The notes under the pieces were generated by a model. That model saw only the letters and a list, made by a program, of their open reading frames with translations, did no database searches and was not told the origin of the DNA. A stretch of 38,766 nt of DNA, taken from Labrys sp. WJW. GTDB taxonomy: Bacteria; Pseudomonadota; Alphaproteobacteria; Rhizobiales; Labraceae. The position numbers were made by a program, and so were the translations under genes. The stretch is taken from assembly GCF_001676615.1 (NCBI RefSeq), contig NZ_LYXZ01000063.1:1-38766 (forward strand), given 5' to 3'. Positions 1-7,675 of the stretch are shown here, piece after piece (the first letter of the stretch is position 1; each line of letters starts with the position of its first letter).

Positions 1-354
1 GAACTGTGCGAACCCCGCGAAGATGTTCAAGATGAGCCGCCCGGTGGCGCTCTTGGTGTCCACCGTCTCACCGCCCAGATTGAGGACCCGCAGCGCCGCC
101 CCCTTCTCATCCAGTTCCTTCACGATTTCCCAGAGCCCCACGGTAGAGCGGGCCAAGCGGTCCACCTTGGTGACTACCAGCGTGTCGCCCTTGCGGGTGA
201 ATGTCAGTGCTTCTCGAAGCTGCGCCCTCACGTCCACTGAGGATATCTGCTCCGAATAGACCTCCTCGCATCCTGCCTCTTTGAGGTCCCGAAGCTGGGC
301 CTGAAGGCCAGCCTCTTGTTCCGTGGTCGATGTCCTGGCGTATCCGATAAGCAT
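1..354 (-). CDS. Serine recombinase (resolvase/invertase), N-terminal part, cut by window edge
   Basis: Site-specific DNA recombinase of the serine family, expected to cut and rejoin DNA through a 5'-phosphoserine link. Reading from the ATG at 354 the protein begins MLIGYARTSTTEQEAGLQAQ; the YARTS motif carries the catalytic serine (S9), and a later KVDRLARSTVGLWEIV stretch is the conserved Arg-rich part of the catalytic domain. All 118 visible residues are in frame and the gene runs off the left edge, so the end of the catalytic domain and the DNA-binding helix-turn-helix are not seen. It reads away from a region of repeated inverted motifs (372-488) that could be its binding site. It is the clearest mobile-element gene in the window and suggests that the neighbouring low-GC genes arrived by transfer. 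Confidence 0.93.
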   Translation of the reverse strand, partial: MLIGYARTSTTEQEAGLQAQLRDLKEAGCEEVYSEQISSVDVRAQLREALTFTRKGDTLVVTKVDRLARSTVGLWEIVKELDEKGAALRVLNLGGETVDTKSATGRLILNIFAGFAQF

Positions 355-371
355 GCCCGTCAAGCTCCTTG

Positions 372-488
372 GTGTCCAATAGGATCAAGGGATGATGAGT
401 CGCAATGTCCAGAATGTCAAGAGGGAGTCTATTGGACGCACCTGAGGAGCAAAGCGGACACGTCCACATGGGCAGGGTCTAGTGGACG
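372..488. promoter_or_regulatory. Candidate res/operator region of the serine recombinase: clustered GTCCA/TGGAC motifs
   Basis: Directly upstream of the recombinase start are several copies of a short motif in both orientations: GTGTCCAATAGG at 372-383, TGTCCA at 406-411, CTATTGGACGC at 429-439, GGACACGTCC at 456-465 and CTAGTGGAC at 479-487. The copy at 372 is close to the inverse of the one at 429. Serine resolvases of the Tn3/gamma-delta type bind several inverted 12-base subsites next to their own gene, which both recombine and repress it. The layout fits that pattern but the subsites are irregular, so the role is inferred. Confidence 0.45.
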
Positions 489-579
489 AACATGCTGAAA
501 GCGCCACCACTAGGAAAGCCGCTGGACTCGGCAGAACGCTGGGACTAGACGAATCTGAGGGCAAACAAGGGGGCTGGCC

Positions 580-852
580 ATGAAAGGCCTATACGGTTCA
601 CTGCTGGTAGGAGCGCTATTCCTTTTCTCAGCCGTTCCCCCCAGTGCGGCACAAAGCTTTGGCGGCAATGAATGCACCGACGATTGTTCGGGCCATCAGG
701 CGGGATACCGCTGGGCAGAGGAGCACGGCATCAACAATTCGAGCGACTGCGGCGGCAACTCGGAGTCGTTTCGGGAGGGGTGCGTTACATATACGGAAGA
801 CTCCTCACGCGGTGCCGACCAGGACGATGACGGCCAGGACATTGAGGAGTGA
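580..852 (+). CDS. Small secreted cysteine-containing protein, unknown function
   Basis: A 90-residue protein with a clear signal peptide (residues 1 to about 24, ending SAAQS). The mature part holds four cysteines, in NECTDDCSG and later DCGG and REGC, which suggests one or two disulfides in the periplasm or outside the cell. The C-terminus is very acidic (SSRGADQDDDGQDIEE). An AGGGGG Shine-Dalgarno sits 9 bases before the ATG. I do not recognise an enzymatic family; it resembles short hypothetical proteins found as single genes on rhizobial accessory islands. It stands alone between the recombinase and the oppositely oriented cassette. Confidence 0.75.
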   Translation: MKGLYGSLLVGALFLFSAVPPSAAQSFGGNECTDDCSGHQAGYRWAEEHGINNSSDCGGNSESFREGCVTYTEDSSRGADQDDDGQDIEE

Positions 853-978
853 CCGGCTCGGCACGAATTTCCCGCTGAACGAAAAGGCCCCCACCCGGCA
901 CGGGGGGAAGTGCCTCGCCGCTGCCACGTGATGGGGTCTTACATGAGTGACCCAAATTTCAAGCCCGGGGGATTCCCC

Positions 979-1326
979 TTAGGTCGGGAACATGTAGTCC
1001 GCTGCCCGTGCCTTAAGTCCCCTCTCCGCCTCCTCCGCGTCCTCCCTGATGAGACACGCAAGGGTCCGATATTCGAGGTCCGCAAGGTGCTCTAGGCAGT
1101 GGTCCCGCTTGCCCTTGTTGTTCCTCCTGCCGGTACCGAGTGGCTCTGGCAGAAGGGAACTCAGCCGGGCCGCCACGTGCCCGCCCATCCCGAAGAGCAC
1201 CTTCTGTCCATTGCTGATGTGCCTCACCTCGTAGCAGCCAGGACCATAGGGGGCCATGAGGACGCCTCGGTGCCTGGGGTCCGGGAAGGGCCGCCACTCG
1301 GACCACTCATTGTCCATCGCGGTCAC
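979..1326 (-). CDS. Conserved hypothetical protein, last gene of a four-gene island cassette
   Basis: A 115-residue soluble protein of unknown function. It is rich in conserved-looking positions: SEWRPFPDPRHRGVL, APYGPGCYEVRH, LFGMGGHVAARLSSLLPEP and RRNNKGKRDHCLEH. The order (GPGCYEVR, then a Gly-rich stretch, then RNNxxKR) is typical of a small conserved hypothetical family seen on alphaproteobacterial islands and prophages, but I know of no assigned activity. The start is taken as the GTG at 1326, which overlaps the stop of the preceding gene and has GGGAGG five bases upstream; the ATG at 1317 is an alternative. It is translationally coupled to the upstream membrane protein. Confidence 0.72.
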   Translation of the reverse strand: MTAMDNEWSEWRPFPDPRHRGVLMAPYGPGCYEVRHISNGQKVLFGMGGHVAARLSSLLPEPLGTGRRNNKGKRDHCLEHLADLEYRTLACLIREDAEEAERGLKARAADYMFPT

Positions 1327-1691
1327 TTCATCCTCCCTTCCCAGGGCTCGTCAAAGGTGAGATCGAAGCGTGCGGCACTCGGTATAGGCCGCAATGAATA
1401 CGAGAAGGGACCATGCGGCCCGCCGTTGAATTCGAACATTGCGCGGCACCTCACCACGCCCTCCTTCGAGGTCCCGAGTGTCTCAATGCTGCTGATGTGT
1501 ATGGCATCCATGTTCAACCTACCGCCCGCGTCCGGCGATTGTCTTGTGACCAAGCTCCGAGCTGTCAGCGCCTCGTCCTGGCCATCACATATAGGAGGTG
1601 AGCGAGGAGCGAAGAGGTACGCGAGGAAGATCACGAAGACCAGGAGGGCAATAGCCAAGCTGCCGACCACACGGCGGGGAACTTCACGCAT
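1323..1691 (-). CDS. Small single-span membrane-anchored protein, unknown function
   Basis: A 122-residue protein with one N-terminal membrane segment (about residues 10-29, GSLAIALLVFVIFLAYLF) preceded by basic residues (REVPRRVV), so it is probably anchored in the inner membrane with the rest in the periplasm. The soluble part has two cysteines (CDGQDE and VRCRAMFEF) and no domain I recognise. GGGAG lies 8 bases before the ATG. It follows the nuclease gene by 26 bases and overlaps the next gene by four, so it belongs to the same minus-strand operon. Confidence 0.65.
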   Translation of the reverse strand: MREVPRRVVGSLAIALLVFVIFLAYLFAPRSPPICDGQDEALTARSLVTRQSPDAGGRLNMDAIHISSIETLGTSKEGVVRCRAMFEFNGGPHGPFSYSLRPIPSAARFDLTFDEPWEGRMK

Positions 1692-1717
1692 GCCCTGGGC
1701 TCCCGGTTCGTATCACC

Positions 1718-2194
1718 TTAGCGTCCTCTCAATGCACCTGGTCCGCACCAATACAGCCGCTTCTCCTCATGGGCCACCGCGCCTGTCTTGTAGGGAACCG
1801 CAAGGTCCTCCCGGACTAGCTGCATGCCAGCATTAAGTCCGCTCGGACTGCCGATCCTCAGGGATGCCAGGGTGCGCCCATAGAGGTCCTTACGGGGCTT
1901 GGGGTCCCGCTCAATGTAGACCGTCTTGCCTCTGAGGAGTTGGGCTAGCCGAGCCTTGGCTTTGAGACCCCACTTCAGCCCCTCCTCACAATCCGGGTGG
2001 AAGACTTCGGGTGTGTCGATGTCCTTGAGCCTGATGCGTTCCGAGCAGCCGGGCCGCGGGGAGGCACAAGGGAGAGCCACTGTGTCACCATCAAGGACGA
2101 TGATGCGAGAGCCGTCTATGGGTTGGTAGGTGGCAGCGGTGGCACCGCCCCAGACGAGTACCAACATAGCGGCAGCAAGTACTGTAAGCCTCAT
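1718..2194 (-). CDS. Secreted thermonuclease-like (SNase-fold) nuclease
   Basis: A 158-residue staphylococcal-nuclease-like protein, expected to hydrolyse DNA or RNA with Ca2+ in the periplasm or outside the cell. Residues 1-20 form a signal peptide (ending GGATAA). The SNase pattern is complete: DGDT at 35-38, RLKDIDTPE around 55-63 (R55 and E63 match the active-site Arg and Glu) and LYGR at 104-107 (R107 matches the second catalytic Arg). Four cysteines could form disulfides. Its start overlaps the stop of the DUF4145 gene by four bases, so it is co-translated with it. SNase-like genes are common in mobile and plasmid regions. Substrate and biological role are unknown. Confidence 0.88.
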   Translation of the reverse strand: MRLTVLAAAMLVLVWGGATAATYQPIDGSRIIVLDGDTVALPCASPRPGCSERIRLKDIDTPEVFHPDCEEGLKWGLKAKARLAQLLRGKTVYIERDPKPRKDLYGRTLASLRIGSPSGLNAGMQLVREDLAVPYKTGAVAHEEKRLYWCGPGALRGR

Positions 2195-2862
2195 TTCGAG
2201 ACCGGCTTCCCCGCTGCTTGCAATTTCGCATCTAGAGCGGCTTTCCGTGCTCGGGCGGTAGCAGGGCCTACGTAAAAATGCTCAAAGAGACCCTCTAGTA
2301 TTTCTAGACACCATTCAGCCTCGTGAGGCTCAACGTCAATAATTTGAAGGGACGTCTTGTCATCAATTGGGTGGGCTGAGAAATTTCCGAAGTTTCGGAT
2401 GCTGTCTACCGTCATGTGTAGTTGCGCAGGGAGTGACTTTCTTGGATCAGACTCGTTTAGAAGGGCATCAACCTCCTGGGCAAGGCTCTTCGACTTATAG
2501 CCATGGACGTGAAGTATGGCCTGAAGGCAACGCCGGGAAAGTGCGGCAGAGGCTTTAGGGCTAATCGGCAGTACGTTGCATGCCTCAATGTAATCAACTG
2601 CAATTGCGGGAGGCACATGCGAGCTAACAGGGCCACGGTGTGCCCCAACTGGGTGCACCATTCGCCAAGCACTATCGCTGGGCGCGTGGTTGCCTATGGC
2701 CGACCAGCCGGCGACCTCGATGACCGCCCCTCCGCAGGCTGGACATGATGCATTTCGAAACCACCACATCCCCTCCTTATCGGCTAATACCCCGCCATGC
2801 CGAGTAAACCGCTGTTGGAACCAATTGTCGTGAAAGGACGTGGAACAATGAGGACATTTCAT
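2191..2862 (-). CDS. DUF4145-type protein with N-terminal zinc-ribbon-like Cys pairs
   Basis: A 223-residue cytoplasmic protein. It begins MKCPHCSTSFHDNW with a CxxC pair, and a second pair follows (NASCPACGGAV), together looking like a small zinc ribbon. The second half (PKASAALSRRCLQAILH, then VDSIRNFGNFSAHP and EAEWCLEILEGLFEHFY) is characteristic of DUF4145, a helical domain of HEPN-like type, often found in restriction or toxin contexts. The reading frame stays open to 3012, but the extra N-terminus is unlike the family and I place the start at the ATG at 2862; the Shine-Dalgarno there is weak. It heads the four-gene cassette. Base use is AT-richer than the chromosomal genes to the right, consistent with transfer. 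Confidence 0.78.
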   Translation of the reverse strand: MKCPHCSTSFHDNWFQQRFTRHGGVLADKEGMWWFRNASCPACGGAVIEVAGWSAIGNHAPSDSAWRMVHPVGAHRGPVSSHVPPAIAVDYIEACNVLPISPKASAALSRRCLQAILHVHGYKSKSLAQEVDALLNESDPRKSLPAQLHMTVDSIRNFGNFSAHPIDDKTSLQIIDVEPHEAEWCLEILEGLFEHFYVGPATARARKAALDAKLQAAGKPVSK

Positions 2863-3561
2863 ATCTATGCTCGGGATGCCGCCTAAACCCGACCAGGATA
2901 ATCTTTTCTTCACTGCTCCGTTGGTAGTGCCACAAGAAATCAACCGATATATTTGTTGTAGGTCGAATCGACACCGGGAAAGCTCGTCGCCTCGCCCACA
3001 GCGGGGTCCCATATGGGTAAACCCAAGCTATAAGCCGCCTTGAGGCTGTACAACACCACTGGCATACATTCAGAATTGACTGCCAGAAATTTCCCTTTAG
3101 AATCAATGGCATTCAACTTCCCAGGCGCAATCCCGCCGTCCGCACCAGTACTGCTCTTTTTGGGCTCAAGGTCAATAAGTTACGTGTTGTCAGACGGTTA
3201 GGATTGCGCCACTGTCAGACAAAGGTGGCATACAATGCACTATCGAATGGTCAAGCCGATGCAGCGGAAAGGCTCTCGTAGTCGCTATTTCGACCAGTAG
3301 ATTCCCAAGGACGTACAGCCCTAGCTGCCCAATACGGTGACAAGCACCAACGCCACGATTGCCGGGTGCTTACTTCAAGTTTGCGCAATATTTTGTTTTT
3401 CAAATTGCTTATTAAGGCAGAGCAGGCCGTCAGCATGAATAGAGCTTCATCCTCGCCTATATTGGCGCTCCGCACGTCCAAAAGAACATGCCCCTCTTCG
3501 TCGCTCGCGTAACCGTAGAGCGAGAGAAAGGCTGATTAGAGCGCCTGCCCTGCACCATGAT
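2863..3561. other. Gene-poor stretch between island cassette and beta-helix gene
   Basis: About 700 AT-richer bases with no convincing gene. A 76-codon open frame on the minus strand (3251-3481) has no good Shine-Dalgarno, no recognisable domain and an implausible C-terminus; it may be a decayed remnant. No tRNA, attachment repeat or transposase fragment is visible. The promoter of the DUF4145 cassette should lie in the left part. Confidence 0.5.
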
Positions 3562-5442
3562 CTATTCGCAGCGATAGGTTACGGTGATGGGACCACTGGC
3601 CCGTCTATAGACCAGCTGGCTCTGAGTAACGCTGACAACGGTGACCGGGATTGCCCCGTTGGAACTCTGGACGATGCAGCGTGGGACCATGTTCCAATAA
3701 GGTTGCGCAAAGTTGATTGTGCAGGTTGCCGGCCCCGCACGGGGACCCGCATCATTGACCGTGCCAGAATTGTTGGAAGAACCGGGAGACACAGACGAGC
3801 CGGTACCGCACAGCGCAGGGCTCGTAGAAGCCAAGCCACGCTTGAAAATCTCCATGTCGTAATAGGTATAGGTGCGTTCCGTACTTTCGATCGAAAACCC
3901 ACCGACGGGATCAGTCTCCGTGTAGTAGGCATTCGCCGGCGGGACGAACCGGGCGCCGGGGGACCGCCACCTCGTCCCATATTCCGTGACTGAATTGGGC
4001 CTCATCCAGAATTGAAAATCCAGGTCGGGATGATGATAGTTACTGAAGTAGAAGAAACCTTTGGTGACCTTGAGGTATGGCAAGCCGATCTGATTGTTAG
4101 CAAAGACCACGTCGCTGGTGCGGGAGTTGAGCCTGAAGACACTTTCAACCGTGGCGCCAGCAGCATCAGAAACATAGATGTTGTTATTTTCTACGCGTAT
4201 CGAGGTGGTGCCGATGTCAGCTTGGCCTGACACGCCCACATCGCCACCGAATTCGAAAAGGGATTTGTTGTCTATCCAGGTGCTCGTCGCCGGCTTGTGA
4301 TAGATCAACCAGAGACCGTCGCGGACGATGACGTGGGTTCCCCCGCGCATCTGAATGAATTGGCCGATGGCCTCCCCCGACATACCTTCGAACTTGAAGA
4401 ACAGACCACCATAACGGCGATCATCGGAGGTCACTGTGATGCAATCCTGGCTATGCCCACAACCAGAGTTGCGGATGGTAAAGTCTTCAAGGCCGATCGT
4501 TCCTGCGGGCTTTCCCGCCACGAGCGACTTCAAATAATATGCCTGCCGGAATGCCAGGACCCCGCTGTCATAGATCTTGTTCTCGAAGGATGCTGTTCCT
4601 TCGTAATAGAAACCAATCCCGGTGTTCTTGCGCTCATTATCTGGGTTATAGCACTGGACACGCGTCAACATGGTGCCTTGGGGATCGGTCAACCTCAGGC
4701 AGTTGTTGAAGCCAACGACTCTGACATTGTCCAAACGGGTCCAGTTCGCTTTCCTGTCATAGAGCGCCCAAGCTGCACTCGTGGTGGATTGATAGGCCGT
4801 GTCGAGGGTGAGATCGATATTGCGGAGCTCAAGGCGAGATCTCTGCGAAGCGCCGGCGCAGTGTTCAATCCCATTGCCGCCATGCCTCACCAATATTTTG
4901 GTGACGCCATTATAGGATAACAGACTGTCCCCCTGGATAATGACAGCCTTGTCGCAAAGGATCAGAGGCTTGGTGAACACGATCGTTCCGGGACCGAGTC
5001 GAAGAATGACGTCGCCCACGGATGCCTGGATGGCCGAGGCGATGGCCGCTTCATCAATGTTGTCCGTGAGGGCCTGAGCTCCAGGTAAGACTGCGCGCCA
5101 CTGCTGGAGGGTCCACCCGGCTGTATTGCGTCCATTGAGGTTCATCACTCCGGAGAGCGGACGGCTGGCGCCATCTCCTACATATCCATAGCCGCCGAGA
5201 TCCTTCGCTGTGACTTCTCGCGCCTTGAGCGCTCCTGATGAACTGCGCCAAGTTCCCTTGACATCAGGGCACCCCCGACGCGTGCCCTCGACTGCCGTCA
5301 CGTTGTCGGCGGCCCCAATGTCGGAGCACCGTGCGGCGCTGGTGGGATTCGTTGGAAGGACTTGATCGTCATCGGATTGTGTCTGCGCGAACGCCGGTCC
5401 TGCGCCCAGAATAACGAGCAGCGTCGCGATGAAGGGAGTCAT
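3562..5442 (-). CDS. Secreted right-handed beta-helix (pectin-lyase-fold) protein
   Basis: A 626-residue exported protein. Residues 1-19 are a signal peptide ending AFAQ. From about 130 to 470 the sequence shows the short repeating beta-strands of a parallel beta-helix (for example RLELRNIDLTL, TRLDNVRVVGFNNCLRLTD, TIGLEDFTIRNSGCG, TSIRVENNNIYVSD), the fold of pectate lyases, polygalacturonases and phage tailspikes. A Gly/Ser/Asn-rich linker (about 560-575) leads to a C-terminal module with paired cysteines (GPATCTINFAQP, RCIVQSS, VTYRCE). I see no catalytic residue set that would name an enzyme. It could be a polysaccharide lyase or hydrolase, or a surface or adhesin protein. It stands alone and is AT-richer than the genes to its right. 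Confidence 0.8.
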   Translation of the reverse strand: MTPFIATLLVILGAGPAFAQTQSDDDQVLPTNPTSAARCSDIGAADNVTAVEGTRRGCPDVKGTWRSSSGALKAREVTAKDLGGYGYVGDGASRPLSGVMNLNGRNTAGWTLQQWRAVLPGAQALTDNIDEAAIASAIQASVGDVILRLGPGTIVFTKPLILCDKAVIIQGDSLLSYNGVTKILVRHGGNGIEHCAGASQRSRLELRNIDLTLDTAYQSTTSAAWALYDRKANWTRLDNVRVVGFNNCLRLTDPQGTMLTRVQCYNPDNERKNTGIGFYYEGTASFENKIYDSGVLAFRQAYYLKSLVAGKPAGTIGLEDFTIRNSGCGHSQDCITVTSDDRRYGGLFFKFEGMSGEAIGQFIQMRGGTHVIVRDGLWLIYHKPATSTWIDNKSLFEFGGDVGVSGQADIGTTSIRVENNNIYVSDAAGATVESVFRLNSRTSDVVFANNQIGLPYLKVTKGFFYFSNYHHPDLDFQFWMRPNSVTEYGTRWRSPGARFVPPANAYYTETDPVGGFSIESTERTYTYYDMEIFKRGLASTSPALCGTGSSVSPGSSNNSGTVNDAGPRAGPATCTINFAQPYWNMVPRCIVQSSNGAIPVTVVSVTQSQLVYRRASGPITVTYRCE

Positions 5443-5652
5443 GATGATCGGTCCCTAATTGTCGTGACTATATTGAAGGTCGTGTAGGGTGCTGAGACAC
5501 TCCACAATCAGCTGGTTCCGCAGATTCGGCGGCATGTGTCTTGTATGGCCTCGCGCTAAAGATCTCGGAAAGAAAGCGTTCCGCCGTTCCTATGTATGAG
5601 ACCCAACGGCGTATCACTAACTATCCGGCTCAAGGTTCCGATCGAGAGGTCG

Positions 5653-6531
5653 CTATCCAAACGAGGCGGTGCATTCCTTCACCAGCCAGCCCATCAACTG
5701 CTCGCCTTTCGCACCCAGTTCTCGCTCGCCCGGCCAGACCAGGCCGTAATGTGTGCCGTCGGCCCAGAAGCCGGCGGGCGCGATGAGGCGGGCTCGCTTG
5801 ATGTCGTCGGTTGCCAGTACCAGTGGTCCGAGCGCCACGCCGAGCCCCGCCGAGGCCGCTTCCATCATCAGGAAATGGTGGTCGTAGAAGCGGATTTCCC
5901 TCGGGCGCGGCCGGTGGGGGTGGCGCGCCAGCCATGTCGACCAGGCGTCGGGGCGTGTCCGGGTGCCGAGGCCGATATAGGCCCCCTCCTCGAAATCGAC
6001 GAGGCGGTCGGGCACCATCACCGGCCCGACCTTTTCGACGAACAGGCGCCTGACCTGCCAGCTTTCTGGCATGGCGAAATCGAGACGGCGGATGGCGAGG
6101 TCGATCCGCTCGCGCGCGAAATCGACCGCACCGCCGCCGACCGAAAGATGCAGGGCGACCGCGGGATGGGCCTCCTGGAAGCCGCCCAGGCGCGGGATCA
6201 GCCAGCGCATCGCCACCGAAGGCTCGCAGGACAGCACCAGGGCATCGTCCCCTGTCGCCGCGGCGCGCAGGCCCTGCACGGTGGTGCGCAATTCGCCGAA
6301 GCAGCGATTCACCGTCAGGAACAGGGTCTCGCCGTGCGCCGTCAGCTTGAGGCCGCGCCCGCTCTTCTCGAACAGCCGGAAACCCAGATCCTGCGAGAGC
6401 TTGGCGATGCGCCGGCTGACCGCGCCATGCGTCAGCGCCAGCCTGTCGGCGGCCAGGCGCACCGAGCCCAGCCGCGCCGCAGCCTCGAAGGCGCGCAAAT
6501 CGTCCAGCGAAGGAATCTCGGAGCGATCCAT
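5653..6531 (-). CDS. LysR-family regulator (GcvA-like), divergent from pdxA2
   Basis: A 292-residue LysR-type transcription factor. The winged helix-turn-helix covers about residues 8-67 (PSLDDLRAFEAAARLGSVRLAADRL, then THGAVSRRIAKLSQDLG), followed by the linker helix and a two-lobed effector-binding domain with the usual IDLAIR and GLGVALGPL segments. The SLDDLRAFEAAAR opening is typical of the GcvA/AmpR branch. It is divergent from the PdxA2-like gene across 74 bases, and a 7-base inverted repeat lies right at its start codon, so it probably controls both itself and the dehydrogenase/TIM-cupin pair. The effector is unknown; a sugar acid or phosphorylated intermediate would fit the neighbours. 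Confidence 0.93.
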   Translation of the reverse strand: MDRSEIPSLDDLRAFEAAARLGSVRLAADRLALTHGAVSRRIAKLSQDLGFRLFEKSGRGLKLTAHGETLFLTVNRCFGELRTTVQGLRAAATGDDALVLSCEPSVAMRWLIPRLGGFQEAHPAVALHLSVGGGAVDFARERIDLAIRRLDFAMPESWQVRRLFVEKVGPVMVPDRLVDFEEGAYIGLGTRTRPDAWSTWLARHPHRPRPREIRFYDHHFLMMEAASAGLGVALGPLVLATDDIKRARLIAPAGFWADGTHYGLVWPGERELGAKGEQLMGWLVKECTASFG

Positions 6532-6550
6532 TGGTGATCTGATATCACCA
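6532..6550. promoter_or_regulatory. Inverted repeat TGGTGAT-N5-ATCACCA, likely LysR operator
   Basis: Perfect 7-base arms (6532-6538 and 6544-6550) separated by CTGAT, starting one base upstream of the LysR start codon. The length and T-N11-A layout match the usual LysR recognition site, and the position suits autorepression. Function is inferred from position and symmetry. Confidence 0.6.
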
Positions 6551-6605
6551 GATATGGCCAGAAACTATCGCTTTTTCCGGGCTCCATTTCCGCGATAATC
6601 GAGCC

Positions 6606-7661
6606 ATGCAAACCATTCCCTTCGAAGACGTCGACCTACCGGGCAGGCAACGGCCAGTTGTCAGCTCTTCAGCGGCCTCTTGGCCACTTGCCATCACCAT
6701 GGGCGATGCCGCCGGCATCGGGCCCGAGATCATTGCCAAGGCCCTTGCCATGGGCTGCGGCCCCTGCGTCGTCTATGGCAGCGTGGGCGTGATGACCGAC
6801 ATCGTGGCCCGTCTTGGCCTGACACTGCAGGTTCGCGCCGTTGCCGGGCCTGAAACAGCCCGGTTCAACCCTGCAGTCATCGAGGTCGTCGATGCCTGCG
6901 ACCTCCGCGAGGCACCGCCGCCCGGCCGGATCGCCCCGGCCTGCGGCAAGGCGGCCTATGACGCGCTACTGGCGGCCATCGGCGCGGCCAAGGCGGGTAC
7001 GGTGGCAGGCATCGTCACCGCCCCGATCAACAAGGAGGCGCTGGCGGCCGCCGGCCTGTCCTATCCGGGCCACACCGAGATCCTCGCCGCCCATGGCGGG
7101 GGCTCGCAGGTGGCGATGATGCTGGCCAATGACGAAATCCGGACAGTTCTCGTCACCATTCACGCTGCCCTGCGTCTTGCGATTGAACAGGCCGACTTCG
7201 CGGCCCAGATGGCGGCGATCCGCTTTGCTCATGAAGGCGGGCGGGCACTCGGCATTTCGGCGCCGCGCATCGCGGTCGCCGGCCTCAACCCGCATGCCGG
7301 CGAAGGCGGCTTGTTCGGCAGCGAGGAGATCGAGATCATCACGCCGGCCATCGCGGCGGCACGCCGCGAGGGCATCGACGCCAGCGGCCCCTGGCCCGGC
7401 GACACCGTGTTCCTGCAGGCCCGGCGCGGACGGTTCGACGTGGTGGTCGCCCAATATCACGACCAAGGCCTCATTCCGATCAAATATCTCGGGCTGGATC
7501 GCGGCGTGAACATCACACTGGGCTTGCCTTTCATCCGCACCAGCCCCGATCATGGCACGGCGTTCGATATCGCCGGACAGGGCATCGCGGATCCCGCGAG
7601 CCTCATGACCGCCATCGCCTATGCCCGGCGCCTCGTCGCGGCTAAGGCCGGCACTGAATGA
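6606..7661 (+). CDS. pdxA2: PdxA/PdxA2-family 4-phospho-sugar-acid dehydrogenase
   Basis: NAD-dependent, metal-using dehydrogenase of the PdxA family (351 residues). PdxA oxidises 4-phosphohydroxy-L-threonine in vitamin B6 synthesis; the PdxA2 branch oxidises D-erythronate or D-threonate 4-phosphate in sugar-acid catabolism. The signature ITMGDAAGIGPEI is at residues 30-42, HTE at 156-158, and the three metal-binding histidines correspond to H186 (TIHAAL), H230 (NPHAGE) and H285 (YHDQG). The N-terminus is about 25 residues longer than usual. Pairing with a TIM-barrel gene and a divergent LysR, rather than with ksgA/surA, favours PdxA2 over B6 synthesis. The DUF1537 kinase that usually makes its substrate is not nearby. 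Confidence 0.85.
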   Translation: MQTIPFEDVDLPGRQRPVVSSSAASWPLAITMGDAAGIGPEIIAKALAMGCGPCVVYGSVGVMTDIVARLGLTLQVRAVAGPETARFNPAVIEVVDACDLREAPPPGRIAPACGKAAYDALLAAIGAAKAGTVAGIVTAPINKEALAAAGLSYPGHTEILAAHGGGSQVAMMLANDEIRTVLVTIHAALRLAIEQADFAAQMAAIRFAHEGGRALGISAPRIAVAGLNPHAGEGGLFGSEEIEIITPAIAAARREGIDASGPWPGDTVFLQARRGRFDVVVAQYHDQGLIPIKYLGLDRGVNITLGLPFIRTSPDHGTAFDIAGQGIADPASLMTAIAYARRLVAAKAGTE

Positions 7662-7675
7662 GAGAGGGTTTTCTG

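Noticed and set aside
107..469. 120-codon minus-strand open frame overlapping the recombinase
   Set aside because: It is a shadow of the serine recombinase frame and has no recognisable protein features.
3251..3481. 76-codon minus-strand open frame
   Set aside because: No ribosome site, no domain and an odd C-terminus; at most a decayed remnant.
4297..4920. 207-codon plus-strand frame inside the beta-helix gene
   Set aside because: Antisense shadow; the opposite strand has a signal peptide and beta-helix repeats.
6606..7661. Assignment to vitamin B6 synthesis (true pdxA)
   Set aside because: Neighbours are a LysR and a TIM-cupin gene rather than ksgA or surA, so the PdxA2 sugar-acid branch is more likely; not excluded.
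7658..7675. Start of the TIM-cupin gene at the ATG overlapping the pdxA2 stop
   Set aside because: Possible, but the ATG at 7676 has a better-spaced GAGAGGG and gives a normal barrel N-terminus.
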